From NCBI GenBank assembly GCA_049515555.1, contig JBEKTY010000246.1, positions 1 through 9,354 on the forward strand: DNA of 9,354 bases, written 5' to 3'. Source of the DNA: JBEKTY01 sp049515555. GTDB taxonomy: Bacteria; Planctomycetota; Planctomycetia; Pirellulales; Thermoguttaceae. Both the position numbers and the translations under genes were made by a program. The notes under the pieces were generated by a model that was not told the DNA's origin, did no database searches, and saw only the letters and a list, made by a program, of their open reading frames with translations. Of this stretch, positions 1 to 5,970 are shown one piece after another. Position 1 is the first letter of the stretch, and each line of letters opens with the position of its first letter.

Positions 1-108
1 GAGGAAGGCTTTTCGGTGCAATCGAAACAGGGCAAGATGCGCCGTCTGGGAAACAAGAAAACGCCGGAAGCTGGGCAAAACAAGCTCTTCATGGGCCATC
101 AATTGTGA
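1..108 (+). CDS. possible 3' end of a gene cut by the window edge, unknown product
   Basis: Frame 1 is open from the first base to TGA at 106-108, giving 35 residues that begin EEGFSVQSKQGKMRR and end LFMGHQL. No start is visible, so this would be the C-terminus of a gene lying mostly outside the window. The peptide is basic and hydrophilic. The minus strand is also open here (33 codons from an ATG at 99), so openness alone does not settle coding. I do not recognise the family. The opening EEGF..Q..K.RR faintly recalls a segment of group II intron or retron-like reverse transcriptases, but it is too short to support that. Confidence 0.2.
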   Translation, partial: EEGFSVQSKQGKMRRLGNKKTPEAGQNKLFMGHQL

Positions 109-136
109 TTTGCGGCACTAGCTCCTCCCAAGTTAC

Positions 137-152
137 GGGCGATTCATCGCCC
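137..152. repeat. short palindrome with TTCA centre, related to the 802-821 repeat
   Basis: GGGCGATTCATCGCCC is a perfect inverted repeat, with 7-bp arms around TC. Its inner 12 bases (GCGATTCATCGC) are identical to the centre of the palindrome at 802-821. It lies in non-coding sequence after the possible gene end. It is probably a degenerate or solo member of the same dispersed palindrome family. Confidence 0.45.
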
Positions 153-231
153 TGGAATCGAAAATGACAAAGGCGGGAACTCCCCGCGTTGCCTCCCACT
201 TTTCTCGATCCAACCGGTCGACGCCGCAAAC

Positions 232-261
232 AAAAAAGGAGCGTCGAACCACGACCGCTCC
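232..261 (-). terminator. intrinsic terminator, minus strand
   Basis: Read on the minus strand, GGAGCG (261-256) pairs with CGCTCC (243-238). An inner TCG/CGA extension (254-252 with 246-244) is set off by one bulged base. The stem is followed directly by six T residues (237-232). This is the standard rho-independent arrangement. It would end a minus-strand transcript coming from the structured region 262-572. No minus-strand protein gene precedes it closely, which suggests that the terminated RNA is non-coding. Confidence 0.6.
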
Positions 262-572
262 CCAAGCCTCCGCCAAGAGGCACCAAAGAACGGCACATGG
301 CCGACGCCCCTCGCGGGGCGCGGCACAAGTGCCTGCTTCTTTGGTTCAGGAGCAACGCTCCAGTTGGCGGTTTTGGGGAAGCAGTAACCTGACGCTCGCG
401 CGTCGTTCAAGTTGTCTTCATGGCCGGGCTGCGGCCTCTGTTGTTCCTCGTTAGATGTTCCGCTTGCGCTGACTGGCGCCGCTCAGTTCCTTCACAACAC
501 CGTTCGAATTGCCTACCAGCATAATCGCGGGGCCAGAGGGCCGCAAGAACCTGTACGCACAGCTTACGGCCC
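232..572 (-). ncRNA. candidate structured non-coding RNA, unclassified
   Basis: Read 5'->3' on the minus strand, this stretch folds into a series of helices. Helix 1 is 572-563 with 547-538, continued by CTGT/ACAG (562-559, 554-551). TGTTGT/ACAACA pairs 499-494 with 444-439. GGCCG/CGGCC pairs 436-432 with 426-422. GACGC-GCGA-GCGTC spans 404-391. A nested domain has outer arms 378-373/265-260, then 370-364/276-270, then 344-337/290-283, then 333-329/296-292, with an apical CGCCCC-GCGA-GGGGCG hairpin at 320-305. A side hairpin lies at 361-349. A terminator follows at 261-232, sharing two bases with the outermost arm. Strand evidence: both GCGA loops are GNRA tetraloops only on the minus strand, and helix 1 has a U.G wobble there but a C.A mismatch on the plus strand. 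I recognise no RNase P, tmRNA, SRP or 6S core motif. The 5' end and promoter are not identified. A folded DNA mobile element remains possible. Confidence 0.4.
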
Positions 573-796
573 GGTGTCCCAGCCTGCAAGCCATACGCGG
601 TACTAGCCCCACCGATGGTGTCGCTACCCCCGACTTGACTCCGACCCTATTTCTTCGTGATAACCCATGGAGGGGGGCAAGGAGAGAAAACCGCCCGTGA
701 CAGCGGTCAAATCAGACTTTGGGGAGCGCTACGCCGCGGTCGTTACACACAAGTCACAGGAGGGCGGCGCGGTCTTGCCCCGGAGGGGCATTTGAG
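573..796. other. spacer with no supported gene
   Basis: No open frame here has a plausible start, ribosome site and codon pattern. A small CACC/GGTG hairpin lies at 610-620. The stretch may contain the promoter of the candidate RNA downstream on the minus strand, but I see no convincing -35/-10 pair. Confidence 0.5.
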
Positions 797-821
797 AATA
801 GCCCAGCGATTCATCGCTGGG
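797..821 (+). repeat. AATAGCC-palindrome repeat, copy 1
   Basis: The leader AATAGCC (797-803) runs into a perfect palindrome, CCCAGCGAT-TC-ATCGCTGGG (802-821). The same leader and palindrome frame recurs inverted at 935-959 with different inner arm bases. The leader also recurs at 7240-7246 before a third palindrome. Confidence 0.65.
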
Positions 822-847
822 GGATCGGTTGGCATAGTCCTGTCTAA

Positions 848-909
848 AGTCCCGTAGGGACGATTGAAAAGGAGAACAGATTCACGTCTTCAATCGTCCC
901 TCCGGGACT
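848..909. repeat. inverted pair of GTCCC(N)GGGACGATTGAA repeats
   Basis: The left copy (848-870) reads AGTCCCGTAGGGACGATTGA plus an A-run. The right copy (890-909) is its reverse complement with one changed base in the loop (TCCGG against GTAGG). Each copy is itself a small hairpin, GTCCC/GGGAC. Together they form a larger stem around a 19-base loop (871-889). A further copy, in the same orientation as the right one, lies at 961-979. These are intergenic, REP-like units. Confidence 0.65.
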
Positions 910-934
910 CTGAAACTCCTGCGTAGCCCATCTT

Positions 935-979
935 CCCAGCAGTGAACTGCTGGGCTATTTTCAATCGTCCCTCCGGGAC
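935..979 (-). repeat. composite dispersed repeat: hairpin, GATTGAAAATAGCC linker, palindrome
   Basis: On the minus strand this unit reads GTCCCGGAGGGAC (979-967), then GATTGAAAATAGCC, then the palindrome CCCAGCAGT-TC-ACTGCTGGG (954-935). It joins, in one piece, the two motifs seen separately at 848-870 and 797-821. Compared with copy 1, the inner arm triplet GAT/ATC has become AGT/ACT, so both arms changed and pairing is kept. It lies 39 bases past the stop of the zinc-ribbon gene and may also act as a 3' stabiliser or attenuator of that transcript. Confidence 0.65.
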
Positions 980-1017
980 GGCGACACCGTCGTTGACGTG
1001 TGTCTAGTGCCGATACT

Positions 1018-1737
1018 CTACGCCTCGGGCAGGTATAGCAGGCGGCCGCAGGTCTTGCAGAAGGTGGGATGGCCCAGGCGGATCTCGGCCTGCACGTTGA
1101 TCGGCACCTGCTGGTTGCAGCCGCCGCAGCATTCGTCGACCACGGGGGCCAGGGCGTCTTCGCCCTTCTGGCGGGCCCTGCGCTGGTAGGTTTCGCGGAC
1201 GGTGGCCGGCAGCTCGGACTCGTAGCGGCGGAGCTCGGCGGTGAGCCGCTCGATGTCGGCCCGCAGCAGCGGCTGCTGCTTTTGGACTTCGGCCTGGGTC
1301 TTGGCCGCCTTGTCGCGGGTGGCGGCCAAGGCCGCCTCCGACCCGCTGATCTTGGGCTGGAACTGGTCCACCTGCTCCAGGGCCTCGATGATCTCGTCTT
1401 CCAGCACGCTCTTGGCCATCTCGTCGGCGGCGATCTGGTCCTTCAGGATCTGATACTCGCGGTTGCTGGCCGCCGCATTGAGCTTCCGCCGGAAATCCTT
1501 GATCTTTTCTTCGATCCCTTTGAGCTGGAGCTGTTTCTGATCGGCGGCCACTCGCATGCTCTTGGTCTTCTCGCGAAGCTTGGCCAGTTCTTCCTCGCGG
1601 TGCTTTATGCTGGACTGGCCGGCGCTGACGTGCCTGGGGCCGCGATCGAGTTGCTCCTGCAAGTCGGTCAACTGGCGGTGGATGCGGTGCAGGGTGCGGA
1701 AAACGTCCAGGCTCACACTCGGCGTCGATGCAGACAT
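1018..1737 (-). CDS. C4-type zinc-ribbon coiled-coil protein (COG1579 family)
   Basis: The product is 239 residues. Residues 12-180 are rich in E, K, Q, R, A and L with the spacing of a long coiled coil. They include NREYQIL (92-98), a conserved signature of this family. The C-terminus is a zinc ribbon with CGGC (204-207) and CKTC (227-230), ending GRLLYLPEA. Relatives such as Helicobacter HP0958 and chlamydial CdsZ act as scaffolds or chaperones in flagellar or type III export, while most members are of unknown role. A nucleic-acid or protein scaffold role is all that can be inferred here. The ATG at 1737 is chosen because coiled-coil and family similarity begins there. The frame stays open upstream to 2067, but that part runs through the terminator and intergenic repeats. 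No strong Shine-Dalgarno precedes it. It lies beyond the rpoD terminator, so it is probably transcribed separately. Confidence 0.88.
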   Translation of the reverse strand: MSASTPSVSLDVFRTLHRIHRQLTDLQEQLDRGPRHVSAGQSSIKHREEELAKLREKTKSMRVAADQKQLQLKGIEEKIKDFRRKLNAAASNREYQILKDQIAADEMAKSVLEDEIIEALEQVDQFQPKISGSEAALAATRDKAAKTQAEVQKQQPLLRADIERLTAELRRYESELPATVRETYQRRARQKGEDALAPVVDECCGGCNQQVPINVQAEIRLGHPTFCKTCGRLLYLPEA

Positions 1738-1797
1738 GGTATTCCAACGTGGGGTGAACAGGGTGAAGTAAAGCGACAAGAAAGGGACCGTCCACGG

Positions 1798-1856
1798 GGG
1801 ACTGTCCCGATTTTTGCCCGCCATGCGCAGCGGGACCGCGAAAACGGGACTGTCCG
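1798..1856. repeat. two GGGACTGTCC repeats in the rpoD/zinc-ribbon spacer
   Basis: GGGACTGTCCC (1798-1808) and CGGGACTGTCCG (1845-1856) are near-palindromes around CTG. A third copy, GGGGACTGTCCCC, lies at 3893-3905 in the dnaG-rpoD spacer. The second and third copies are each followed by the same ten bases, TCGATGGCAT (1859-1868 and 3938-3947). All are intergenic, which fits a dispersed repeat family. Confidence 0.5.
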
Positions 1857-1882
1857 TTTCGATGGCATGTGAACGGGTGCAT

Positions 1883-1913
1883 AAAAAAAGCCGCCGGCAT
1901 AGTGGCCGGCGGC
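1883..1913 (-). terminator. intrinsic terminator of the dnaG-rpoD transcript
   Basis: On the minus strand GCCGCCGGC (1913-1905) and GCCGGCGGC (1898-1890) form a perfect 9-bp GC stem around a 6-base loop. Seven T residues (1889-1883) follow at once. It stands about 200 bases past the rpoD stop and about 145 bases before the zinc-ribbon start. It therefore separates the two transcription units and leaves rpoD with a long 3' untranslated region. Confidence 0.85.
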
Positions 1914-1994
1914 ATGTTGGGCAGGGGCCTGCGGATCGCCCGTCGAAGAGCTTCCGCGGTGCGGGCGCGGGGCACTGAAGGCCCTCACCCCCGG

Positions 1995-2035
1995 CCCCTC
2001 TCCCGATCGTGCCGCAGCGGCACGCGGGAGAGGGG
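1995..2035. repeat. long hairpin repeat (CCCCTCTCCCG ... CGGGAGAGGGG)
   Basis: The 11-bp arms at 1995-2005 and 2025-2035 enclose a second 6-bp stem, GTGCCG/CGGCAC (2009-2014, 2018-2023), with a CAG loop. The leading bases CCCTCACCCCCGGCCCCTC belong to a widespread intergenic motif seen in many GC-rich bacterial genomes. It lies in the 3' untranslated region of rpoD. Confidence 0.65.
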
Positions 2036-2041
2036 AGTTCT

Positions 2042-2068
2042 GGTGGGGCTCGCTGTGCTCGCCCCACC
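2042..2068. repeat. palindromic repeat (GGTGGGGC ... GCCCCACC)
   Basis: Perfect 8-bp arms (2042-2049 and 2061-2068) flank TCGCTGTGCTC. It directly follows the 1995-2035 hairpin in the rpoD 3' untranslated region. Together they read as two unrelated REP-like modules placed side by side. Confidence 0.6.
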
Positions 2069-2081
2069 CTACTTTCTTCCG

Positions 2082-2109
2082 TCCGTCGTCCGTCGTCCGT
2101 CGTCCGTCG
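2082..2109. repeat. four perfect 7-bp tandem units (TCCGTCG)
   Basis: TCCGTCG repeats exactly four times (2082-2088, 2089-2095, 2096-2102, 2103-2109), ending six bases before the rpoD stop codon complement at 2116. The unit length equals that of the longer array at 7164-7233. A pure heptamer array is prone to copy-number slippage. Being outside the gene, any change would alter only the 3' untranslated region. Confidence 0.75.
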
Positions 2110-2115
2110 ATCTCG

Positions 2116-3789
2116 TTACGCGGCGGGCTCGAGGAATCCCACCAACTGCCCACTGCGGACCGGATGCTGGAGCTTCTTGACGGCCTTGGCCTCGATCTGC
2201 CGCACGCGCTCGCGGGTGACCTTGAAGATGCGGCCGACTTCCTCGAGGGTGTAGGTATAGCCGTCGCCCAGACCGTAGCGCAGGCGGATGATCTCCCGCT
2301 CGCGATAGGTGAGGGTTTTGAGCAGGCCCTCGATTCTCTGGCGAAGCAACTCATTTCCGGCCGCCTTGTCGGGACGGGGCAAGCCGCCGTCCTCGATGAA
2401 CTCTCCGAAACAACTATCTTCGCTCTCGCCGACCGGCCGGTCAAGGCTTACCGGATGGCGGCCCATGCTCAGGACGCGGCGGACCTCGTCGCCCCCCAGA
2501 TCGGCGGACATGGCCAGTTCGTCGGTCGTCGGCTCCCGGCCCAGCTCCTGCAACAGCCGCTTGGACACGTTGCGGAGCTTGCTCAGCACGTCGATCATGT
2601 GGACGGGGATGCGGATCGTGCGGGCCTGATCGGCGATCGCCCGGGTGATGGCCTGCCGGATCCACCAGGTGGCGTAGGTCGAGAATTTGTACCCGCGGCG
2701 GTACTCGTACTTATCGACTGCCCGCATCAGGCCGGTGTTCCCTTCCTGGATGAGGTCGAGGAAGCTGAGCCCCCGATTGCGGTATTTCTTGGCGATGGAG
2801 ACGACCAGCCGGAGATTCCCGCCGGAAAGCTCGCGTTTGACGCTTTCGTAGTCTTGGTACTGGCTCCGCATCCGCTGGCAGCGGCGGTCGAGACTCGTGG
2901 GGGTTTCCTGGGTCTCGACCATCAGCTCGCGGAACTCGTGGCGGAGGCTGGCGCGTCGGTCGCGTCCGCCGGGCACGTCGCCGGCGGCCAGTTGGGTGCG
3001 AATGCGGGTCATGCGGGCCAGCCGCTCCTCCATCTGCCGCATCATGGCCTGCACCCGCCGCGTCCGCAGACTGAGCTCCTCGGCCAGGGTCAGCATCTTC
3101 CGCCGCCGGCGGATGAAGCGTTTACGGGCCTCGGCCCGCACGGCCTCCGGCGTCCGGCGGTTCAGCAGCCGGTTGAAATCCCGCTGATTCTCCTCGTCCA
3201 GGTGGGTGAGGGTCTTCAGATTGTGCGGCATGCGGGCGATGATCTGCTCTTTGGTAAGCCGCTCGGTCAGCGAGACCTTGATCGTGCGGTCGAAGGGCAG
3301 GAAGCCGCCGTGGACTTTGGCCAAGGTGCCCAGCGTGTTCCGCATGGCCAGATTGCAGCCGATTACCGTGCGGCGGAAGCGTTTGCGGGTGACTTCGATC
3401 TTCTTGGCCAGCGAGATCTCTTCCTCCCGCGTCAAGAGCGGGATCTCCGCCATCTGCGCCAGATACATGCGGATCGGGTCGCTGCTCCATTTTGTGACGT
3501 CCGGCGGCGGCGGCGGGGGATCGGCGGTGCCGTGGGGCAACTCGCCTACAGCCAGATGTTCCACCGCCTCCGGTGCCTCGATCTGCTCGGAAACGTCGAA
3601 GAATTCCGGGGCGGGGGCCTCGTTCACCAGGTCGATGCCCTCTTCCTCCAGGGCGATCAGCAGGCTGTCGAGCTTGTCCGGATTGACTTCTTCGTCGGGC
3701 AGATAGTCGTTGACCTCGTCATAGGTCAGATATCCTTGTGCCTTGCCCCTGGCGACCAGTTCTTGGAAATCCTTGTCGAAAAGGTCCAC
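2116..3789 (-). CDS. rpoD: RNA polymerase primary sigma factor RpoD (sigma-70)
   Basis: The 557-residue product directs core RNA polymerase to housekeeping promoters. Region 1.1 (about 1-60) is acidic. A six-proline linker (91-96) follows, then region 1.2 (about 102-135, DPIRMYLAQM). A basic non-conserved insert spans about 136-320. Region 2 (about 324-395) has the core-binding NLRLVVSIAKKY and the -10 helix YKFSTYATWWIRQAI. Region 3 spans about 400-478. Region 4 (about 480-547) has the -35 helix-turn-helix EEVGRIFKVTRERVRQIE. The end reads HPVRSGQLVG, where most sigma factors have HPSRS. The start is GTG (3789-3787), backed by an AAAGGAGGA ribosome site and by the normal region 1.1 opening. 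It lies 160 bases downstream of dnaG with no intervening terminator seen, so the two are probably co-transcribed. A small ACGCC/GGCGT hairpin (3805-3819) abuts the ribosome site. Confidence 0.98.
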   Translation of the reverse strand: MDLFDKDFQELVARGKAQGYLTYDEVNDYLPDEEVNPDKLDSLLIALEEEGIDLVNEAPAPEFFDVSEQIEAPEAVEHLAVGELPHGTADPPPPPPDVTKWSSDPIRMYLAQMAEIPLLTREEEISLAKKIEVTRKRFRRTVIGCNLAMRNTLGTLAKVHGGFLPFDRTIKVSLTERLTKEQIIARMPHNLKTLTHLDEENQRDFNRLLNRRTPEAVRAEARKRFIRRRRKMLTLAEELSLRTRRVQAMMRQMEERLARMTRIRTQLAAGDVPGGRDRRASLRHEFRELMVETQETPTSLDRRCQRMRSQYQDYESVKRELSGGNLRLVVSIAKKYRNRGLSFLDLIQEGNTGLMRAVDKYEYRRGYKFSTYATWWIRQAITRAIADQARTIRIPVHMIDVLSKLRNVSKRLLQELGREPTTDELAMSADLGGDEVRRVLSMGRHPVSLDRPVGESEDSCFGEFIEDGGLPRPDKAAGNELLRQRIEGLLKTLTYREREIIRLRYGLGDGYTYTLEEVGRIFKVTRERVRQIEAKAVKKLQHPVRSGQLVGFLEPAA

Positions 3790-3795
3790 AAGCGC

Positions 3796-3804
3796 TCCTC
3801 CTTT
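3796..3804 (-). promoter_or_regulatory. ribosome binding site supporting the rpoD GTG start
   Basis: The minus strand reads AAAGGAGGA, with the GGAGG core (3801-3797) seven bases before the GTG at 3789-3787. Its strength and spacing favour this GTG over any downstream start. Confidence 0.8.
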
Positions 3805-3892
3805 ACGCCCTCCTGGCGTTTTGGGATGACTGCGGGAATTGCGATCAAGCCTCTCGTGCGACCGCGCGGGTGCGGTGCGGCCGGAAGTGCCT

Positions 3893-3905
3893 GGGGACTG
3901 TCCCC
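3893..3905. repeat. GGGGACTGTCCCC repeat in the dnaG-rpoD spacer
   Basis: A 13-base near-perfect palindrome around CTG sits mid-spacer between dnaG and rpoD. It matches the pair at 1798-1856, and the bases TCGATGGCAT follow at 3938-3947 as they do after the 1845 copy. It could be a dispersed repeat or a protein-binding site between the two cistrons. There is no T-run to make it a terminator. Confidence 0.5.
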
Positions 3906-3949
3906 TTCGCTCCGACTGCCAGAGGGTGATCGCCCGGTCGATGGCATCC

Positions 3950-5875
3950 TTACCCGTCCGTGGGCTTGGAAATACCCTGCCGGCTGCGTTCCTGCCGGAT
4001 GATGTCTTCCAGCAGGGCGATCTCCTGGCTCGTATCCAGGTTCTGCTCGCGGAGCGCCACGGTTTGGGCCGGGCGCCGCTTTTCCACCTCCTTTTGCTCG
4101 AAGTTTTTCAGTAGCTCCTCGAACCGCGACTGCGACTCGGCGGCCCGGTCGCCTTTGGCCCGGCCGCCTTCGTCCAATTCGACCAGCAGGCTTTTCAGGC
4201 CCGGATCGTCGAGTTCCAACATCAGCCGCGCGAAGTCGGCCATCTGGCCGGCGGTCACCAGGCGGCAGCCGGTATCGTAGATCTTGCGGCAGGCCGGGCT
4301 GCGGACCTGCTCCGGCGCGATGCGGGCCATGGCGATAGGCCATTGCTGGGGATGCGCGATGAGCAGTTCCAGCAGTTCCCGCTGGAAGGGGTCGGGCCCT
4401 TCGGCCGGGCGCAAAGTCGGTTCCGCGACGGTTGCCTGCCCGGCCGGCGACGGCTGGTCAGTCAGCGCCGCGGCGGGCCGGGCCTGGGCCCGGCGGCGCA
4501 CGGCCGTCAGATGCCGGCGGACCTCGGCCTCGTCCACCCGGAAGAAGGCCGCCAGCCGCTGCAAGATCTTCTCTTCCCGCAGCCGGTCCTGCGGGGTGGT
4601 ATCGTGGCGCAACCGCGGGGCCTTGGCCACGATGCCCACCAGCCGCTCCAAGGCCTGGCTCGTGGCGTGAACGTCACGCTCCAGATCGATGCCCCGGGTA
4701 GCCGCCCGGAAGGCATGCTCCAGCGCGTCGACCGCGGCGCTGGCCAGCAGCTCCGAGAAGGCCGCTGCGCCCCGCGCTTGCAGAAAGTCGCAGGGGTCCA
4801 GGCCCTCGGGCAGGGTGAGGATCTGCAAGTCCGCCTGCTGGGCGACGAACAGCTCGAGCACCTCGTTGGTCCGCTTCTGGCCCGCCTCGTCGCCGTCGAG
4901 CACCAGCAGGATGCGGTCGGCGAAGCGCTTCAGGATTCGCACGTGGTTCTCGCCCAAGGCCGTCCCGAGCACCGCCACCGCGTTGGCGAACCCGTATTGA
5001 TGGGCCACGATCACGTCGGTGTAGCCTTCCACGACCATGGCCGTCCGGCTCTTGCGGATGGCGTCTTTGGCCAGGTCCAGGCCGTAGAGCAGGTGGCTCT
5101 TGCGGAACAGGGGGGTCTCCGGCGAATTGACGTACTTGGCCTGGCTGTGGATGTCCACTTCGGGCAGCAGCCGGCCGCCCAGTCCCACCGGCCGGCCCTG
5201 TACGTCGCGGATCGAGAACAGCAGCCGGCCGCGGAAGCGATCGAAGGCCCCGGAGGCCGACTGGCCGAGAATGCCGATCGCTTGGAGGATCTTCGCCCGC
5301 TCGAGACTGCCGCCGGCCTGCTTCAGGATCCAGTCCCATTCCAACGGCGCGAAACCGAGTTGGAAGCGCTGGATGCTGTCGGCGGTGATTCCGCGCTCGA
5401 GCAGATAGCGCCGGGCGGGCTCGGCCTCGCTGCGGCCCAGCAGGCACTCGTGGTACTTGCGCTGGGCCCAGGCCGCCGCCTTGTATAACGTCTGCTTATC
5501 GAGTCCTTCGGCCGGCGCATCGGCCGCCTGGGGAGCTGCCGCCCGCTTGAGCGTTATGCCCGCCCGATCGGCGAGCATGGCCAGGGCCTCGGGAAACGCG
5601 ACCCCCTCCATCTTCATGACGAAGCTGAACACGTCGCCCCCGATGTCGCACACCCAGCACTTGAACGATTGCCGCTCGGGATTGACCTGCAGACTGGGCC
5701 GGCTGTCGTCGTGCCAGGGGCACAAGGCGACATAGCCCCGGCCCTGACGCCGGAGTTGCACGTAGCCCCCCACCAGATCGACGATGTCGATCGCCTGGCG
5801 GACTTGCTCCTTGGCATCGGCGGAGGAATCGAAAGCCACGGTCAACTCCCGCGTGGCGTGCAGGGCGAAGTCCAT
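3950..5875 (-). CDS. dnaG: DNA primase DnaG
   Basis: The 641-residue product makes RNA primers for leading- and lagging-strand replication and docks on the DnaB helicase. The N-terminal zinc-binding domain has CPWH (52-55) and CWVC (73-76). The catalytic core includes FRGRLLFSIRD (214-224). The TOPRIM fold has VVEGYTDVI (281-289, Glu283), LDGDEAG (326-332, Asp327 and Asp329) and DPCD (360-363). All expected metal-binding acidic residues are present. An Ala/Pro linker (about 462-496) leads to the C-terminal helicase-binding region (about 497-641). The ATG at 5875 has a perfect AGGAGG just upstream. It gives about 15 residues before the usual DnaG opening (KEQVRQAIDIVDLVG), a modest extension. 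The gene is first in the dnaG-rpoD unit, driven by the promoter at 6000-6028. rpsU, the usual partner in proteobacteria, is absent. Confidence 0.98.
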   Translation of the reverse strand: MDFALHATRELTVAFDSSADAKEQVRQAIDIVDLVGGYVQLRRQGRGYVALCPWHDDSRPSLQVNPERQSFKCWVCDIGGDVFSFVMKMEGVAFPEALAMLADRAGITLKRAAAPQAADAPAEGLDKQTLYKAAAWAQRKYHECLLGRSEAEPARRYLLERGITADSIQRFQLGFAPLEWDWILKQAGGSLERAKILQAIGILGQSASGAFDRFRGRLLFSIRDVQGRPVGLGGRLLPEVDIHSQAKYVNSPETPLFRKSHLLYGLDLAKDAIRKSRTAMVVEGYTDVIVAHQYGFANAVAVLGTALGENHVRILKRFADRILLVLDGDEAGQKRTNEVLELFVAQQADLQILTLPEGLDPCDFLQARGAAAFSELLASAAVDALEHAFRAATRGIDLERDVHATSQALERLVGIVAKAPRLRHDTTPQDRLREEKILQRLAAFFRVDEAEVRRHLTAVRRRAQARPAAALTDQPSPAGQATVAEPTLRPAEGPDPFQRELLELLIAHPQQWPIAMARIAPEQVRSPACRKIYDTGCRLVTAGQMADFARLMLELDDPGLKSLLVELDEGGRAKGDRAAESQSRFEELLKNFEQKEVEKRRPAQTVALREQNLDTSQEIALLEDIIRQERSRQGISKPTDG

Positions 5876-5879
5876 TTCG

Positions 5880-5885
5880 CCTCCT
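5880..5885 (-). promoter_or_regulatory. ribosome binding site supporting the dnaG ATG
   Basis: AGGAGG on the minus strand lies four bases before the ATG at 5875-5873. The spacing is short but the match is perfect. It supports the slightly extended N-terminus. Confidence 0.75.
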
Positions 5886-5970
5886 GGGGCTCACTGCCGC
5901 TGCCGAAGAAGCACAGGGTAGGCAAATCCGTCTGCCATGCCGCGCAGCCGCCCCGGCGTGCCAGGGCGAC

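Noticed and set aside
244..255. tRNA T-loop-like GGTTCGAC on the minus strand
   Set aside because: No acceptor, D or anticodon stem fits around it. It is the loop of the terminator hairpin.
385..456. Possible integron attC site: TAAC at 385-388 and GTTAGAT at 450-456 around a GGCCG/CGGCC stem
   Set aside because: The end motifs match the attC core pattern, but the inner arms do not pair with each other, there is no integrase or cassette gene, and one GTTRRRY match is expected by chance in about 1 kb.
232..572. Retron msr-msd or group II intron domain V
   Set aside because: The hairpin at 538-572 lacks the AGC triad and GNRA-capped form of domain V, and no reverse transcriptase follows on the same strand.
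451..594. Minus-strand 47-codon frame starting MACRLGHRAV and ending SQRKRNI
   Set aside because: It has no ribosome site, runs through the strong 538-572 hairpin, and resembles no family I know. The RNA structure is the better explanation.
635..667. Plus-strand promoter TTGACT (635-640) with a -10 near 658
   Set aside because: At 17 bases the -10 is TGATAA (two matches). At 18 bases it is GATAAC (four matches), with no gene downstream on that strand.
689..713. Weak minus-strand terminator, ACCGC/GCGGT followed by TTTT
   Set aside because: A five-base stem, large loop and short T-run, with no upstream minus-strand gene other than the zinc-ribbon gene's distant tail, make it unlikely.
1004..1975. 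323-residue minus-strand frame overlapping the zinc-ribbon gene
   Set aside because: It is an Arg/Pro/Gly-rich shadow frame. The overlapping frame has the CxxC pairs and coiled coil.
1738..2067. N-terminal extension of the zinc-ribbon frame up to 2067
   Set aside because: The extra 110 residues would be translated from the terminator and intergenic repeats. Family similarity starts at the ATG at 1737.
2164..4002. 612-residue plus-strand open frame antisense to rpoD
   Set aside because: It mirrors the rpoD codons, as is usual in GC-rich genes. It has no domain or ribosome site, while rpoD on the other strand is unmistakable.
4343..5488. 381-residue plus-strand open frame antisense to dnaG
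   Set aside because: It is a shadow of the dnaG gene, with composition typical of reverse-frame translation and no recognisable motif.
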